Source: Nostoc sp. CHAB 5834 (GTDB lineage: Bacteria > Cyanobacteriota > Cyanobacteriia > Cyanobacteriales > Nostocaceae). Taken from it: a stretch of DNA of 45,708 nt. The first letter of the stretch is position 1. Each line of letters starts with the position of its first letter. Shown in pieces: positions 9,264 to 17,432 of the stretch. Below the pieces are notes generated by a model. It searched no databases. It was not told the DNA's origin and saw only the letters and a program-made list of their open reading frames with translations. The stretch is taken from positions 1 to 45,708 of the forward strand of contig JAIVFU010000012.1 in the NCBI GenBank assembly GCA_020829485.1, read 5' to 3'. Made by a program: the position numbers and the translations under genes.

Positions 9264-9662
9264 CTACCGATCGCTATTTCCCTCTTGCTTCTTAATCTGC
9301 TCTAATACAACTTTGTAATCTTGCCGTTCGGGGTACAACTTCACCAGCTTCTCCAAAAGTGTCATCGCACCCTTAGCATCCTTCAAGTGCAACCGTACTA
9401 TAGACAGTTTCTCTAAAGCGAGTTGGTTTTCTGGTTCCCGTTGTAAAACCAATTCATAGCCCCGTGCCTGTTGCTGCAATCCTGACTCAACAGAAGGAGA
9501 TGCCGTTACTGGCTTAGGTTGGCTAGCCTGTTGTATTGCTGGAATTACTGCAAACACCGTAGAGCCAACAAATGACACTAACGAAATTATCGTGACAATC
9601 TTTTGTCGCCGCTCAATCTGCTTTTTACGGATAATTACGTATTCTTCCCCAGAACCAGCCAT
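9264..9662 (-). CDS. Membrane-anchored TPR protein
   Basis: The 132-residue protein starts at ATG 9662. A basic N-terminus (IIRKKQIERRQK, residues 10-21) precedes one hydrophobic segment (about 22-43, IVTIISLVSFVGSTVFAVIP), then a short Ala/Pro/Ser linker. A C-terminal pair of TPR-like helices covers about 63-125 (QLALEKLSIVRLHLKDAKGA, MTLLEKLVKLYPERQDY). The N-in membrane anchor puts the TPR part outside the cytoplasm, probably as a protein-binding adaptor. Small proteins of this build are common in cyanobacteria and usually uncharacterised. It is separated by 147 bases from the glycan operon and read in the same direction, but nothing shows it belongs to that pathway. Confidence 0.75.
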   Translation of the reverse strand: MAGSGEEYVIIRKKQIERRQKIVTIISLVSFVGSTVFAVIPAIQQASQPKPVTASPSVESGLQQQARGYELVLQREPENQLALEKLSIVRLHLKDAKGAMTLLEKLVKLYPERQDYKVVLEQIKKQEGNSDR

Positions 9663-10566
9663 GCCTCACATACTTGCTGTGGTAAATACTTAGGTATCAG
9701 CAAGCCTCCCGTTCTGAGGATACCCATCTGCTCAACAGAAACTAACATCTTCGCTAGAAATTTTTTACACAAACTTCAAATGCTGACTCTGAAGACAAAG
9801 AAGCTTTATGGTGAGCTTATGCTGTACCGCCAATTTTGCCATGCGTAGTTTACCGCCGTAGGCATCGCTCCTATCGTTCAAAGCAAAACCTCCAAGTCTT
9901 ATTCACTGGACGAAAAATTAAGATTATATAAAGATTTGCGATGATTCAGCCTAAAGTTAGATGTTTGCGATATTGTAAATAACGTTTAAATAAACAGAAA
10001 CAGTAGATATTTCTACTCAATTGCAAATTTACCTCTTAGTCAAAAACTTTCAAACTAGCCCGTGTCCTATAGTTATTCAACAAGCACACATATTTTGCGT
10101 GATTAAAACAAATAAAATTTTCCCAGTCGTCCTCAGTCCCACTACATAGTGCAACCTCCCAGACGACTAATTATTTTGCTCGCCGTCCACAATAGATATC
10201 TTACAAAAGGTACTGTTGCACTCTAGTGGTAAAAGGTTACAAGGATAAAGAAGACAGCGAAAGGTTAAAGGAAAAAGGGGAAACAGAAGCATCCTTTACC
10301 CCTTCATCCCTTAACTCTTACCTCTGAACCTATGCCCAGGTTCTGCAAAAAGTTTAAGGACTGCTTGGTGAAATTAGAGTTTTGTGGTGGTAATTACCGT
10401 ACAAAAGCGAATTTACCAGTAATTTAGTAGAGTTTGTTATGGTATAGTTAAAAAGTTAGGACTAGCTTTACCAAAATTACACCACTCTACGATCCGGCAA
10501 CAATTGCAGAATGGGAAGCAGTTTTAATTAAGTATTTACCAACAAAATCTGAATTCAATCGAGGTT
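9663..10566. other. Long intergenic spacer without a recognisable gene
   Basis: About 900 bases with no credible gene. It holds a repeat related to the 29-bp GCGATGCC family (9843-9868). It also holds a purine-rich block followed by its pyrimidine-rich near-complement (about 10240-10335), probably a degenerate STRR hairpin. A stretch at about 10454-10566 is open in the frame different from DUF4327 but has no start codon. The rest is A/T-rich and may carry promoters for the divergent neighbours; I could not place one with confidence. Confidence 0.5.
9843..9868. repeat. GCGTAG...GGCATCGC short palindromic repeat
   Basis: The 26-bp sequence starts GCGTAGTTTACCG and ends GTAGGCATCGC. A near copy lies at about 32790-32815. 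It looks like a shortened relative of the 29-bp repeat at 14568-14596 and 43931-43959. Confidence 0.6.
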
Positions 10567-10785
10567 ATGACTCAGCAAGTGATTCACCCAATGGTGAAAT
10601 TGCAGCGCAACGTGCAATCACTCATAGAATCGAACATTATCAAGCCAAGCGATAGCATCTGGAAAATCGCCTTGCTCTACGGTAATGAATGGCAGCACTG
10701 GAAACAGGAACTGCTTGACTTTGGCTTTAGTATGCAAGACCCAGTTAGTGAATTGCTAGCTGTAGAAACTTGGGATGAGGAGTAG
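10567..10785 (+). CDS. DUF4327 family protein
   Basis: The 72-residue protein matches my recollection of DUF4327, a small family confined to cyanobacteria: VIHPMVKLQRNVQSLIE at the N-terminus, IKPSDSIWKIALLYG in the middle and LLDFGFSMQDPVSELL near the C-terminus. The function is unknown. Length and both ends are normal for the family, and the ATG at 10567 gives the usual MTQQV start. It ends DEE with a TAG that merges with a GGGAGTA-type STRR immediately downstream. It converges on the FHA-kinase gene. Confidence 0.82.
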   Translation: MTQQVIHPMVKLQRNVQSLIESNIIKPSDSIWKIALLYGNEWQHWKQELLDFGFSMQDPVSELLAVETWDEE

Positions 10786-10871
10786 GGAATAGGGAGTAGG
10801 GAATCGGGAATAGGGAATAGGAATTTTTAATATTCACCACTCCCTACTCCCCACTCACCACTCCCCACTTC
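10786..10871. repeat. STRR block with inverted halves
   Basis: GGGAGTA/GGGAATA heptamer-like units run for about 45 bases. After a short A/T spacer their complement (CCCTACT, CCCCACT) follows, so the whole can fold into a large hairpin. It fills the space between the stop codons of convergent genes and could end transcription from both sides. Similar blocks occur at 12158, 14439 and 17305. Confidence 0.75.
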
Positions 10872-12143
10872 CTAAAGTTGGCAACCAGCTAACGCCGCAG
10901 CTAATTCCTTTGCAGTTTGATAGCGATCGCGTGGTAATGGTTCTGTAACGCGATCAATTACATCTCTTAATTGGGAACTAATAGTGGGAACTTTTGCCAC
11001 ATCAAACCTGAAGTTTCGCCCTCGTTGGCGGTAATACTTGAAAGGGTTTTCGCCTGTGAGCAGAAAAATTAGCGTTGGCCCAATTGCATACAAATCAGAT
11101 TGAGTCAAAGGTTGTCCTCGTTCTTGCTCAGGAGCGCAGTAACCTTCTGCACCAATACGAGTACCGGGCGCTGTGCCAATTTCCTTAACTGCACCAAAAT
11201 CTAACACCACTATGCGATTTAGTGAACTTCGCACCATTAAGTTGGCGGGTTTAATATCGCGGTGAATCAGTGGAGGGCTTTGGCTATGAAGATATTCTAA
11301 AATATCGCAGGTTTGGATCATCCAAGCGATCGCCTGACTTGGCGTAACTGGCCCAGTAGTATAGACACGTCTCTCTAAATCCTGTCCGTGGATTAGTTCC
11401 ATTGCCAAGTATTTTTTTCCGTCTTCTACAAAGAAGTCGTAATACTTGGGAATTCCCGGATGGTTAAGGGATTTGAGAGTATATGCCTCTCGCTCAAATA
11501 ATTCTTGAGCTTTGGCAATTTTTACCATATCAGCATTCATTTGCTTCAATACCAGCAATTGTGGCATACCCGCAACCTGACCAGCCGCATCCCAAGCGAG
11601 ATAAGTAGTACCCATACCTCCTTGTCCGAGAGTTCGCAACACTTGATAATGGCGAATTTTCTGTTGTACTGAGAGAGGTTGGCCGCAGTGGATGCAAAAC
11701 AGATTGTTTGGAGAATTGCCTTCATGGGTGCAAGTGTATGTACCTTGGGCTGAGTGGAGTATTGCAACGGCATTTTCTTCTGTTTCTTGCAGTTGTTGCG
11801 ATCGCACACCAGTTTCCAGTACTCTTACATCCTGAATTTGGAATTTCAGTATTGGGCCTCCCTGTGCCAGTTGCAACAGTGAATTATCTGGTAACGGACT
11901 CTGAATCACAAGGACACCGTTAAGGAAAGTCCCATTCGTACCCTGACTAATCAGCCGCCAACCACCGCCATTGTCAGCAGAATTTACTTGTCTCAGTTCT
12001 AGATGATGCCGCGAAACTAAACTATCAGTTAAAACAACATGATTATCTGCCGCTCGACCAATCTGAATTATGGAAGAGTTCTCAAAGCACCACTGCTGGA
12101 GGGGCGTTTTCTGTTGCGGTTCTAACAGAGTCAGACTAACCAC
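10872..12143 (-). CDS. FHA domain-containing serine/threonine protein kinase
   Basis: The 423-residue protein has an N-terminal FHA domain (about 25-105; IGRAADNHVVL, SRHHLEL, GTNGTFLNG) that should bind phosphothreonine peptides. A Cys/His cluster follows at 138-153 (CTHEGNSPNNLFCIHC), then a Hanks-type kinase domain at about 166-420. Kinase landmarks are present: glycine loop LGQGGMG (172-178), catalytic-cycle Lys200 in LVLKQM, HRDIKPAN (294-301), DFG (315-317) and APE (338 region). It should therefore be active. No transmembrane segment is seen, so it is cytosolic. The start is GTG at 12143. It lies 115 bases downstream of a PP2C phosphatase gene in the same direction, suggesting an opposed kinase/phosphatase pair. 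Confidence 0.9.
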   Translation of the reverse strand: MVSLTLLEPQQKTPLQQWCFENSSIIQIGRAADNHVVLTDSLVSRHHLELRQVNSADNGGGWRLISQGTNGTFLNGVLVIQSPLPDNSLLQLAQGGPILKFQIQDVRVLETGVRSQQLQETEENAVAILHSAQGTYTCTHEGNSPNNLFCIHCGQPLSVQQKIRHYQVLRTLGQGGMGTTYLAWDAAGQVAGMPQLLVLKQMNADMVKIAKAQELFEREAYTLKSLNHPGIPKYYDFFVEDGKKYLAMELIHGQDLERRVYTTGPVTPSQAIAWMIQTCDILEYLHSQSPPLIHRDIKPANLMVRSSLNRIVVLDFGAVKEIGTAPGTRIGAEGYCAPEQERGQPLTQSDLYAIGPTLIFLLTGENPFKYYRQRGRNFRFDVAKVPTISSQLRDVIDRVTEPLPRDRYQTAKELAAALAGCQL

Positions 12144-12157
12144 AATACAACCTACAA

Positions 12158-12252
12158 GTTAAGAGGGAGTGGGGAGTGGGGAGTAGGGAGTACGGATTAG
12201 GGATTAGTAGGAAAATTATTTCCCAGTTTTCATGCCCCATTCCCCACTCCCC
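12158..12252. repeat. STRR block between PP2C and kinase genes
   Basis: GGGGAGT/GGGAGTA-type heptamers (12161-12210) are followed after about 35 bases by CCCCATTCCCCACTCCCC, again an inverted arrangement. The block lies directly after the PP2C stop codon when read in gene direction. Confidence 0.7.
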
Positions 12253-12258
12253 ATTTTT

Positions 12259-14250
12259 TCAACTTTCCAAATTTGGACGTACTTTTGCCCGAATAAGTAT
12301 ACCAGTAATATTGTCGTGACCATTGTGTTGGTTCGCCAAATCAATTAAGTCTGTAATACCCCGTTCTAAGTTAGCGCCAGAACTAAGTAAGGGTTCTAAG
12401 TGAGTCTGCCAATGGGTTTCTATTAAATCATTATCTGATAGACCATCCGATACTAACAGCAGAAGAGTATCTTCATTGATTTCAAAAAAGCCTACATCGG
12501 GATTAATCGATTTTTCGTCACGAGGCCCCAAAGCTTGGGTGAGTTGGTAGGCATCGGGGCGGGCGTAAGCTATGCTTGCTTCCACTCCGCGGGTAATTTC
12601 CCGTTGCCCAACTTCGTGATCTACTGTGACTTGTTCTAGTCCCCGCTTACGAGTCAAGCGATAGAGACGGCTATCTCCCACATGAGCAACTGCTACTTGA
12701 GTGTCTTGAATTAACAGCATTACCAAAGTTGTACCCATGCGCCCAACTCCAGAACGGGCATCTTGTTGATTCAGCTTGTAAATCGCCTCATTCGCTAAAA
12801 ACACTGCCTCACGAATGCTCTCTTCTGTTGGCAGTTGGTTGGTAATCCAGTGTTCTTGAAAGTATTGCCGTAGGGTGTTGACTCCTAACTCACTAGCTAT
12901 TTCGCCGCCAGCGTGTCCACCCATCCCATCACAGAGAATATACAAACCATGCCCTTGCAGGATTAGACTTTTGGGCAACTCCAGCTTTTGAATTTTGGTT
13001 TCAATGCCAAAGTAGTCTTCGTTATGATGACGTTGACGCCCCACATCTGTGCCTCCTGCATCTTCTAAGCTACTTAGCTGCATCGCCAGCACAACAGTTG
13101 GCATATCATCACTTTTGCTAATGATATCTTCCGGTTCATCTGATTGCGGGATAATGGACACAGCAGTATTTTTCTCCTTTATTGAGGGTAAAGTTGCGCT
13201 TGGTAGTGCTTCCAGTTCAAGAGAGATTTCCTCTAAACGCGATCGCAATTGTGCGATCGTCTGAATCTTACCTAGCTCTAAATCCCCCAACATCTGGACT
13301 ACAGAGCCAAATTGAGTGCGTTGAGACTGCCTAAATAGCGCTTGCCAAACCCGCCCCAAAGCTTGAATGGTTAACGGTTGCTCTGGAATAGCAGTTTCGC
13401 CTTCAGCATCTTCTGGCGACTCGGTGACAGGCCAAGAATTGGATGATTCCACATACAACCTTTGTAGCGCCAGCGTTTGGTCTTCATCCAATCGCAAATT
13501 CGACAAATCTAAAAGGCTTTGACGACAACCTACTGGTTCCAACAATGCCCAAAGTTGGATCATTTCATAACACCAGTGTAAAATTTTTAAAGAACTTGTG
13601 CTTTCTTCTTGCCATAAATCGAGTAAAAGCTGCCAATGTGAGCGGTCTTCGATTATGACTATCTGCATATTTCCCTGCTGCCATGCATCGTGAATCGGCG
13701 GTATCTCCGGCTGACCTTGGCCTTGTAAGGCAATATAAAGTTTAGCAAGGTGAGGAATTCTACTTGCTTCCACTGATGGCGTTAACAAATCCGATTGTTG
13801 ACTTGCTACTATTGCCTCAATGGGTGATATTTGATACGGCTGGCAGTCTAGAACTCTCACCCCTACATCAGTAATGGTGGCAGTTTCCGTTTGGGCAGGT
13901 AGCGGATCTAACAATTGATAGCGCTCTTGGGAGTCTAAATAGGAGCCTAATGCAATTTGAGAACTAGCGGATAGAGGAGATGATGAGGATATTACTCCCT
14001 CATCTCCCTCATTTCCCTCATCTCCTTCATCTTTCTCTACTCCCAAAGCTTTCGCAGTCGTTTCCTTAGCAATAATTGCCCAAAACACTGTTCCACATTC
14101 TGCGCCACAGTTATGACAACGTAGTGCATTCACAGGTACATTATCGGTACTGCATTCAGGACAGACCTTGTGGGTCAGGGACGTGCCACAGCTTTGACAG
14201 AATTTATTGCTATTGGGGTTTTCAAATTTACACTGAGGGCAAATCAGCAT
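12259..14250 (-). CDS. Zinc-ribbon PP2C-type serine/threonine phosphatase
   Basis: The 663-residue protein starts at ATG 14250. The N-terminus has zinc-ribbon Cys pairs (C4/C7, C18/C21, C30/C33, C45/C48). An acidic (D/N)EG repeat sits at 74-85, then about 300 residues resembling a degenerate kinase-like or regulatory region (around 110-345). A complete PP2C domain covers about 398-656, with RHHNEDYF (407-414), LCDGMGGHAGGEIA (439-452), VGDSRLYR (524-531), VSDGLSD (600-606) and GHDNITG (644-650). The metal-binding Asp residues are in place, so it should be an active Mn/Mg-dependent phosphatase. It sits just upstream of the FHA-kinase. The acidic linker is encoded by sequence like the STRR blocks outside genes. 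Confidence 0.9.
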   Translation of the reverse strand: MLICPQCKFENPNSNKFCQSCGTSLTHKVCPECSTDNVPVNALRCHNCGAECGTVFWAIIAKETTAKALGVEKDEGDEGNEGDEGVISSSSPLSASSQIALGSYLDSQERYQLLDPLPAQTETATITDVGVRVLDCQPYQISPIEAIVASQQSDLLTPSVEASRIPHLAKLYIALQGQGQPEIPPIHDAWQQGNMQIVIIEDRSHWQLLLDLWQEESTSSLKILHWCYEMIQLWALLEPVGCRQSLLDLSNLRLDEDQTLALQRLYVESSNSWPVTESPEDAEGETAIPEQPLTIQALGRVWQALFRQSQRTQFGSVVQMLGDLELGKIQTIAQLRSRLEEISLELEALPSATLPSIKEKNTAVSIIPQSDEPEDIISKSDDMPTVVLAMQLSSLEDAGGTDVGRQRHHNEDYFGIETKIQKLELPKSLILQGHGLYILCDGMGGHAGGEIASELGVNTLRQYFQEHWITNQLPTEESIREAVFLANEAIYKLNQQDARSGVGRMGTTLVMLLIQDTQVAVAHVGDSRLYRLTRKRGLEQVTVDHEVGQREITRGVEASIAYARPDAYQLTQALGPRDEKSINPDVGFFEINEDTLLLLVSDGLSDNDLIETHWQTHLEPLLSSGANLERGITDLIDLANQHNGHDNITGILIRAKVRPNLES
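13996..14031 (-). repeat. In-frame STRR-like repeat encoding (D/N)EG x4 in PP2C
   Basis: Four 9-base units of the CTCCCTCAT type (plus strand) encode Asp/Asn-Glu-Gly four times. The same CTCCCTCATC wording occurs in noncoding STRR blocks at about 14500 and 17370. Confidence 0.75.
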
Positions 14251-14438
14251 AGTGGAAGTTCCTTTATTCCCGTTCCAAGGTGCTTCTAGCCACTAAGATC
14301 CAAGGTGCCACAATTGGCTGTCCCTGACTACAGTAGACCTATAAGAGATTGTAGTTTATCAATGAATTTTGGTGGCAGTATTAATTGTGACGCAATTAGA
14401 GGAATATATAATATATTGGCAGTTAATTGCTTATAAAT

Positions 14439-14538
14439 GGGGAGTGGGGAGTGGGGAGTTAAGAGTTAGAATTCTTCCCCTGCTTCCCCTGCTTCCTCAT
14501 CCCCCTCATCTCCCTCATTCCCCCTATTCCCTATTCCC
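14439..14538. repeat. STRR block upstream of PP2C
   Basis: GGGGAGT heptamers (14439-14460) are followed by an inverted-complement half rich in CCCCTGCTTCC, CTCCCTCATTCCCC and CCCTATTCCC. Open frames that cross it are low-complexity and are not genes. Confidence 0.75.
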
Positions 14539-14567
14539 AAGAATCTGGCAATTGGGGAGGGTCAACA

Positions 14568-14596
14568 GCGATGCCTGCGGCAGGCTACGCCAACGC
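14568..14596. repeat. 29-bp GCGATGCC...GCCAACGC repeat
   Basis: The 29-bp sequence starts GCGATGCCTGCGGC and ends GGCTACGCCAACGC. It matches the repeat at 43931-43959 in inverse orientation with about four differences. It lies in what would have been the body of the truncated binding-protein gene. Confidence 0.75.
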
Positions 14597-14621
14597 ATTC
14601 ATCAAATCTAATATCAAAACC

Positions 14622-14766
14622 CAATACCGTTCAGTTAAGCCCAAAATCCTCTGTAGAGAGACGCGAAATTGTACTGGGCTTCGCCCCGCTACGCTAACGT
14701 CCCGCTACGCTAACGCGTCTCTACATGCTGAAATCAATACCAAAAATCCTTAACTGAACCGTATTG
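14622..14766. mobile_element. MITE-like element with 18-bp TIRs and 10-bp flanking direct repeat
   Basis: The left end CAATACCGTTCAGTTAAG (14622-14639) and the right end, read inversely, CAATACGGTTCAGTTAAG (14749-14766) match at 17 of 18 positions. Inside them TGTAGAGA...CGCG and CGCGTCTCTACA form a second inverted pair. TATCAAAACC occurs at 14612-14621 and again at 14767-14776, exactly against each end, as expected of a target-site duplication. There is no coding capacity, so it would need a transposase from elsewhere. Confidence 0.8.
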
Positions 14767-14980
14767 TATCAAAACCTTCCAAGTTTCCGCTAGCCCTTTG
14801 GATTTCAAAAGGGATAAACGTGGGGTCTGTGGCAACCTTGAGAAGTTTAGCATCTGGGTTAGTAGTGGGATAGAACTTTTTACAGGCAATAATCAGTAGC
14901 AGACAGCCTAAGCTTAGAATTAGCTGGTGCCACTTGAGGTTAATTAATTTCACTGTCAGTAATTCCGTTCTATCAGTCAA
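14750..14980 (-). pseudogene. Periplasmic amino-acid-binding lipoprotein, N-terminal remnant
   Basis: The 76-residue frame starts at ATG 14980. It has a hydrophobic export segment ending in a lipobox-like LLIIACKK, then LLKVATDPTFIPFEIQRASG and LEGFD. That is the start of a family 3 solute-binding protein (GlnH/ArtJ-like), normally about 250-280 residues. After GFD the frame enters the MITE-like element at 14766 and stops. Removing the element and one 10-bp direct repeat restores GFDIRFD, then a 29-bp repeat follows, so the rest of the gene is not found here. It is a dead remnant. Confidence 0.72.
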
Positions 14981-15205
14981 TATTCACGATACTTGTCATC
15001 ATGTTATAAGGAAGAATACATCCGTCGGCAGCCAGAATCCACCATGAATTCTGGGCGATTAACGAAAGTTTAAGACCCCCACTTTTTTAAAAAGTGATGC
15101 TCCTTCCGACGCTGCGCTAACAGATTGAAGGCTTCCTCCAATCTGACTTTTCGCTAATTGCCTTCTTGTGTGTTCTCTACTGTGACTTCCAATTTTGAAC
15201 TTTTT

Positions 15206-16408
15206 ATGGCTGCCACTACCCCTGTTTACCGAATTGCTGATTTATTCGCCGAACGAGCTAGAAATATCGCACCACCAACCTATAGTACAGAGTTAACCAA
15301 AATCGCAACTGTCAGCTTTACCTACGGTCTAGCTGACCCAATTCTCTTTCCTCACGCTCACTTAGCTGCTGCAAGTGCTGCTGTGCTGGCAGAAGAGGCT
15401 CCGATCGCTCTCAATTACGGCCCACCTTCAGCTCAACTATATGAGCAAATTATCCTCCGTTTGCAGGCTAAAGGAATCACTACCGATCGCGATCGCCTAA
15501 TCATTGGCTATGGTTCTGGTCAGATTTTGGGCTTGCTACCTGATGTGTTTGTCGAACCTGGTGATGTGGTAATTGTGGAAGGGCCAACCTTCCTGGGAGT
15601 AGTTGCTAGATTTGTCCAAGCTGGCGCACGCGTAATTAGCATTCCTGTGGATGAGTTGGGCATGGATGTAGATGCCCTAGAAGTAACTTTGAGCAACTTG
15701 AAGAAGCAGGGCATCCGGCCCCGGTTTATTTACACCATCCCCACCTTTCACAATCCCACAGGCACTACTATGCCATTATTTCGCCGTAAAAAGCTGGTAG
15801 CATTAGCGGCTGAATATGGCGTGGTGGTGGTGGAAGACGATGCTTATAGCGATTTGCGTTTCCAAGGTGAAACTGTGCCCCCTCTGGCAACCCTCGACAA
15901 GGAGGGGTGGGTATTATATGTAAGTACCTTCTCGAAAATTATTGCGCCTGGTATCCGTCTGGGCTGGGCTTGCGGCGCTCCAGCGATTATTGAGCGGCTA
16001 GCAATGTTCAAAAGTGAGGGGCCTGTGGGGCCATTTGTCAGCCATGTGGTCGCCCGCTATTGTGCCACAGGCAAACTAGATAATCACATTCAAGAGTTAA
16101 TTGCCTGCTACAAGCATAAGTGCAATCTGTTGTTAGAAGCGATCGCTCAAGAGTTTCCCAGTGATGTAGTTGCAAAGCGTCCCGATGGCGGCTTCTTCGT
16201 TTGGTGTAAATTGCCCTCAGACATTAGCGCCAAAGCACTCCTAATGACTGCCAGTGAACACGGTGTCAGTTTTCTACCAGGGACTCGCTGCTACACCAAT
16301 GGACAGGGGGATGATGCGATCAGGTTAGCTTTTAGCTTTCAGCCAACACAGAAGATTGTTGAGGGAATCGCTACATTAGGAGCAGTGTTGCGCGAATGGC
16401 GACACTAA
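15206..16408 (+). CDS. PLP-dependent class I/II aminotransferase
   Basis: From ATG 15206 the protein has 400 residues (MAATTPVYRIADLFAERA); a TTG at 15158 would add 16 residues with no family-like sequence. Signatures of the fold-type I aminotransferases are clear: LNYGPPSAQLYEQI near the N-terminus, IYTIPTFHNPTGTTM (substrate/PLP region), VVVEDDAYSDLRF, and the PLP-lysine block VSTFSKIIAPGIRLGW. The C-terminus DGGFFVWCKLP and IRLAFSF is normal. It resembles the MocR/2-aminoadipate aminotransferase group without a DNA-binding domain. Amino-donor specificity cannot be told from sequence. It faces the J-domain gene across a hairpin. Confidence 0.85.
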   Translation: MAATTPVYRIADLFAERARNIAPPTYSTELTKIATVSFTYGLADPILFPHAHLAAASAAVLAEEAPIALNYGPPSAQLYEQIILRLQAKGITTDRDRLIIGYGSGQILGLLPDVFVEPGDVVIVEGPTFLGVVARFVQAGARVISIPVDELGMDVDALEVTLSNLKKQGIRPRFIYTIPTFHNPTGTTMPLFRRKKLVALAAEYGVVVVEDDAYSDLRFQGETVPPLATLDKEGWVLYVSTFSKIIAPGIRLGWACGAPAIIERLAMFKSEGPVGPFVSHVVARYCATGKLDNHIQELIACYKHKCNLLLEAIAQEFPSDVVAKRPDGGFFVWCKLPSDISAKALLMTASEHGVSFLPGTRCYTNGQGDDAIRLAFSFQPTQKIVEGIATLGAVLREWRH

Positions 16409-16474
16409 TTTTGGATTTTAGATTTTGGATTTTAGATTGAAGATAATCTAAGTAAGTGGGTCAAATTCAATATA

Positions 16475-16537
16475 AAACCTCAACCTGCCTTCGGCTTCTC
16501 TCTCCGTGAGTTCGGAGAGGGATTGAGGGTGAGGTTT
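16475..16537. terminator. Bidirectional hairpin between convergent genes
   Basis: AAACCTCAACC (16475-16485) pairs with GGGTGAGGTTT (16527-16537) with one mismatch. An inner stem CTCTCC...GGAGAG makes a long two-part hairpin. It sits between the aminotransferase (plus) and J-domain (minus) stop codons. It looks like a REP-type palindrome that may also stop transcription; no long T tract follows. Confidence 0.5.
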
Positions 16538-16559
16538 GATCTTAATGTTTAATTACGCT

Positions 16560-17186
16560 TTAAAAAATTTGTTCTAATCGTTGGAAATCGCGCTGGACTT
16601 CATACCAGAGACTTTTATTATGGGGGTCTGTCTTCAAAGCTTTTTTGAGATAAATTCTGGCTTTGAGCAACTGGTTTTGGGAAATTAGCGCCCGTCCCCA
16701 AATTTGATAGGCGATCGCTAGCCATTGACGAACTTCTGCATCTGTTGACAAACGATCTGCTAAAGCTTCCGCCAGGGCGATCGCTTGCGGAAATCGTCTT
16801 TCTTGCAAAAATCGCTGCAATTGATCATAAGTCTTCCACTTCAGCCGTTCTTCTATTTCCAACACATTAGGCGGCTTTGGTTTCCCTGGTTCTTGGCTTG
16901 TCACCGTTGTTGTCGGTGTTTTCTGCCTATGCGTTGCTTTAGCGTCATCACGCATACCAGATGTTGACACCTGAGTTGAATGTGCCACAGTTTCCTCTGG
17001 CAGTACCACCGTCAGCAGGAGTTTGTACGCCTCTGTCAACGCAATAAACTTATCTTTGGCTTTGTTGTCATCTGGGTTGATATCAGGATGATATTGCTGC
17101 GCCAATCGTCGGTAAGACGCTTTGATGTCAGCAAAAGAAGCTCCCGATCTCAAACCTAGTAAACGGTAGCAATCTCCAAGATCCAT
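16560..17186 (-). CDS. J-domain protein with C-terminal TPR-like region
   Basis: The 208-residue protein starts at ATG 17186. An N-terminal J domain covers about 4-60 (CYRLLGLRSGASFADIKASY, HPD at 33-35, DKFIALTEAYKLL), which would stimulate the ATPase of a DnaK partner. A Ser/Thr/Pro-rich linker (about 65-105) leads to helices at about 110-205 (LKWKTYDQLQRFLQERRF, LKARIYLKKALKTDPHNKS) that look like TPR repeats. There is no Gly/Phe region or zinc centre, so it is a type III J-protein. The client is unknown. It lies downstream of clpP3 in the same direction, about 240 bases away. Confidence 0.85.
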   Translation of the reverse strand: MDLGDCYRLLGLRSGASFADIKASYRRLAQQYHPDINPDDNKAKDKFIALTEAYKLLLTVVLPEETVAHSTQVSTSGMRDDAKATHRQKTPTTTVTSQEPGKPKPPNVLEIEERLKWKTYDQLQRFLQERRFPQAIALAEALADRLSTDAEVRQWLAIAYQIWGRALISQNQLLKARIYLKKALKTDPHNKSLWYEVQRDFQRLEQIF

Positions 17187-17304
17187 CTTGAGCTATGAGC
17201 TATCGAATATCCAGCAAGAGGCTATCAGCTATCTGCTTTACGCCTGAACTATTAATAATAAGGGCTAATTTGCTATTTTTAAGTTCAATGTTGACAGTTT
17301 GTTT

Positions 17305-17432
17305 GGGGGAGGGAGTGGGGAGTGGGGAATCGGGAGTGGGGAGTTAGAAGTTAGGAGTTTTTACTCTCCCCCTGCCCCCTCATCTCCCTCATCCCCCCTA
17401 CTCCCTACTCCCCACTCCCTACTCCCTACTCC
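17305..17432. repeat. STRR block overlapping the end of clpP3
   Basis: GGGGAGT-type units (17305-17345) and an inverted half (CTCCCCCTGCCCC, CTCCCTCATC, CTACTCCCTACTCCCC) form a large potential hairpin. The right edge encodes the last Gly-Glu and the TAG of clpP3. Confidence 0.75.

Noticed and set aside
9603..9848. 81-codon plus frame opposite the membrane TPR gene
   Set aside because: Antisense shadow of a gene with a clear membrane segment and TPR helices; no family likeness.
10454..10654. Open stretch in another frame overlapping the start of DUF4327 (LYDPATIAEWEAVL...)
   Set aside because: No start codon after the upstream stop and it overlaps a well-recognised gene; kept only as a remark.
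14369..14753. Two plus-strand open frames across STRR and MITE sequence
   Set aside because: They translate heptamer repeats (Leu/Pro-rich) and terminal repeats, with no recognisable protein.
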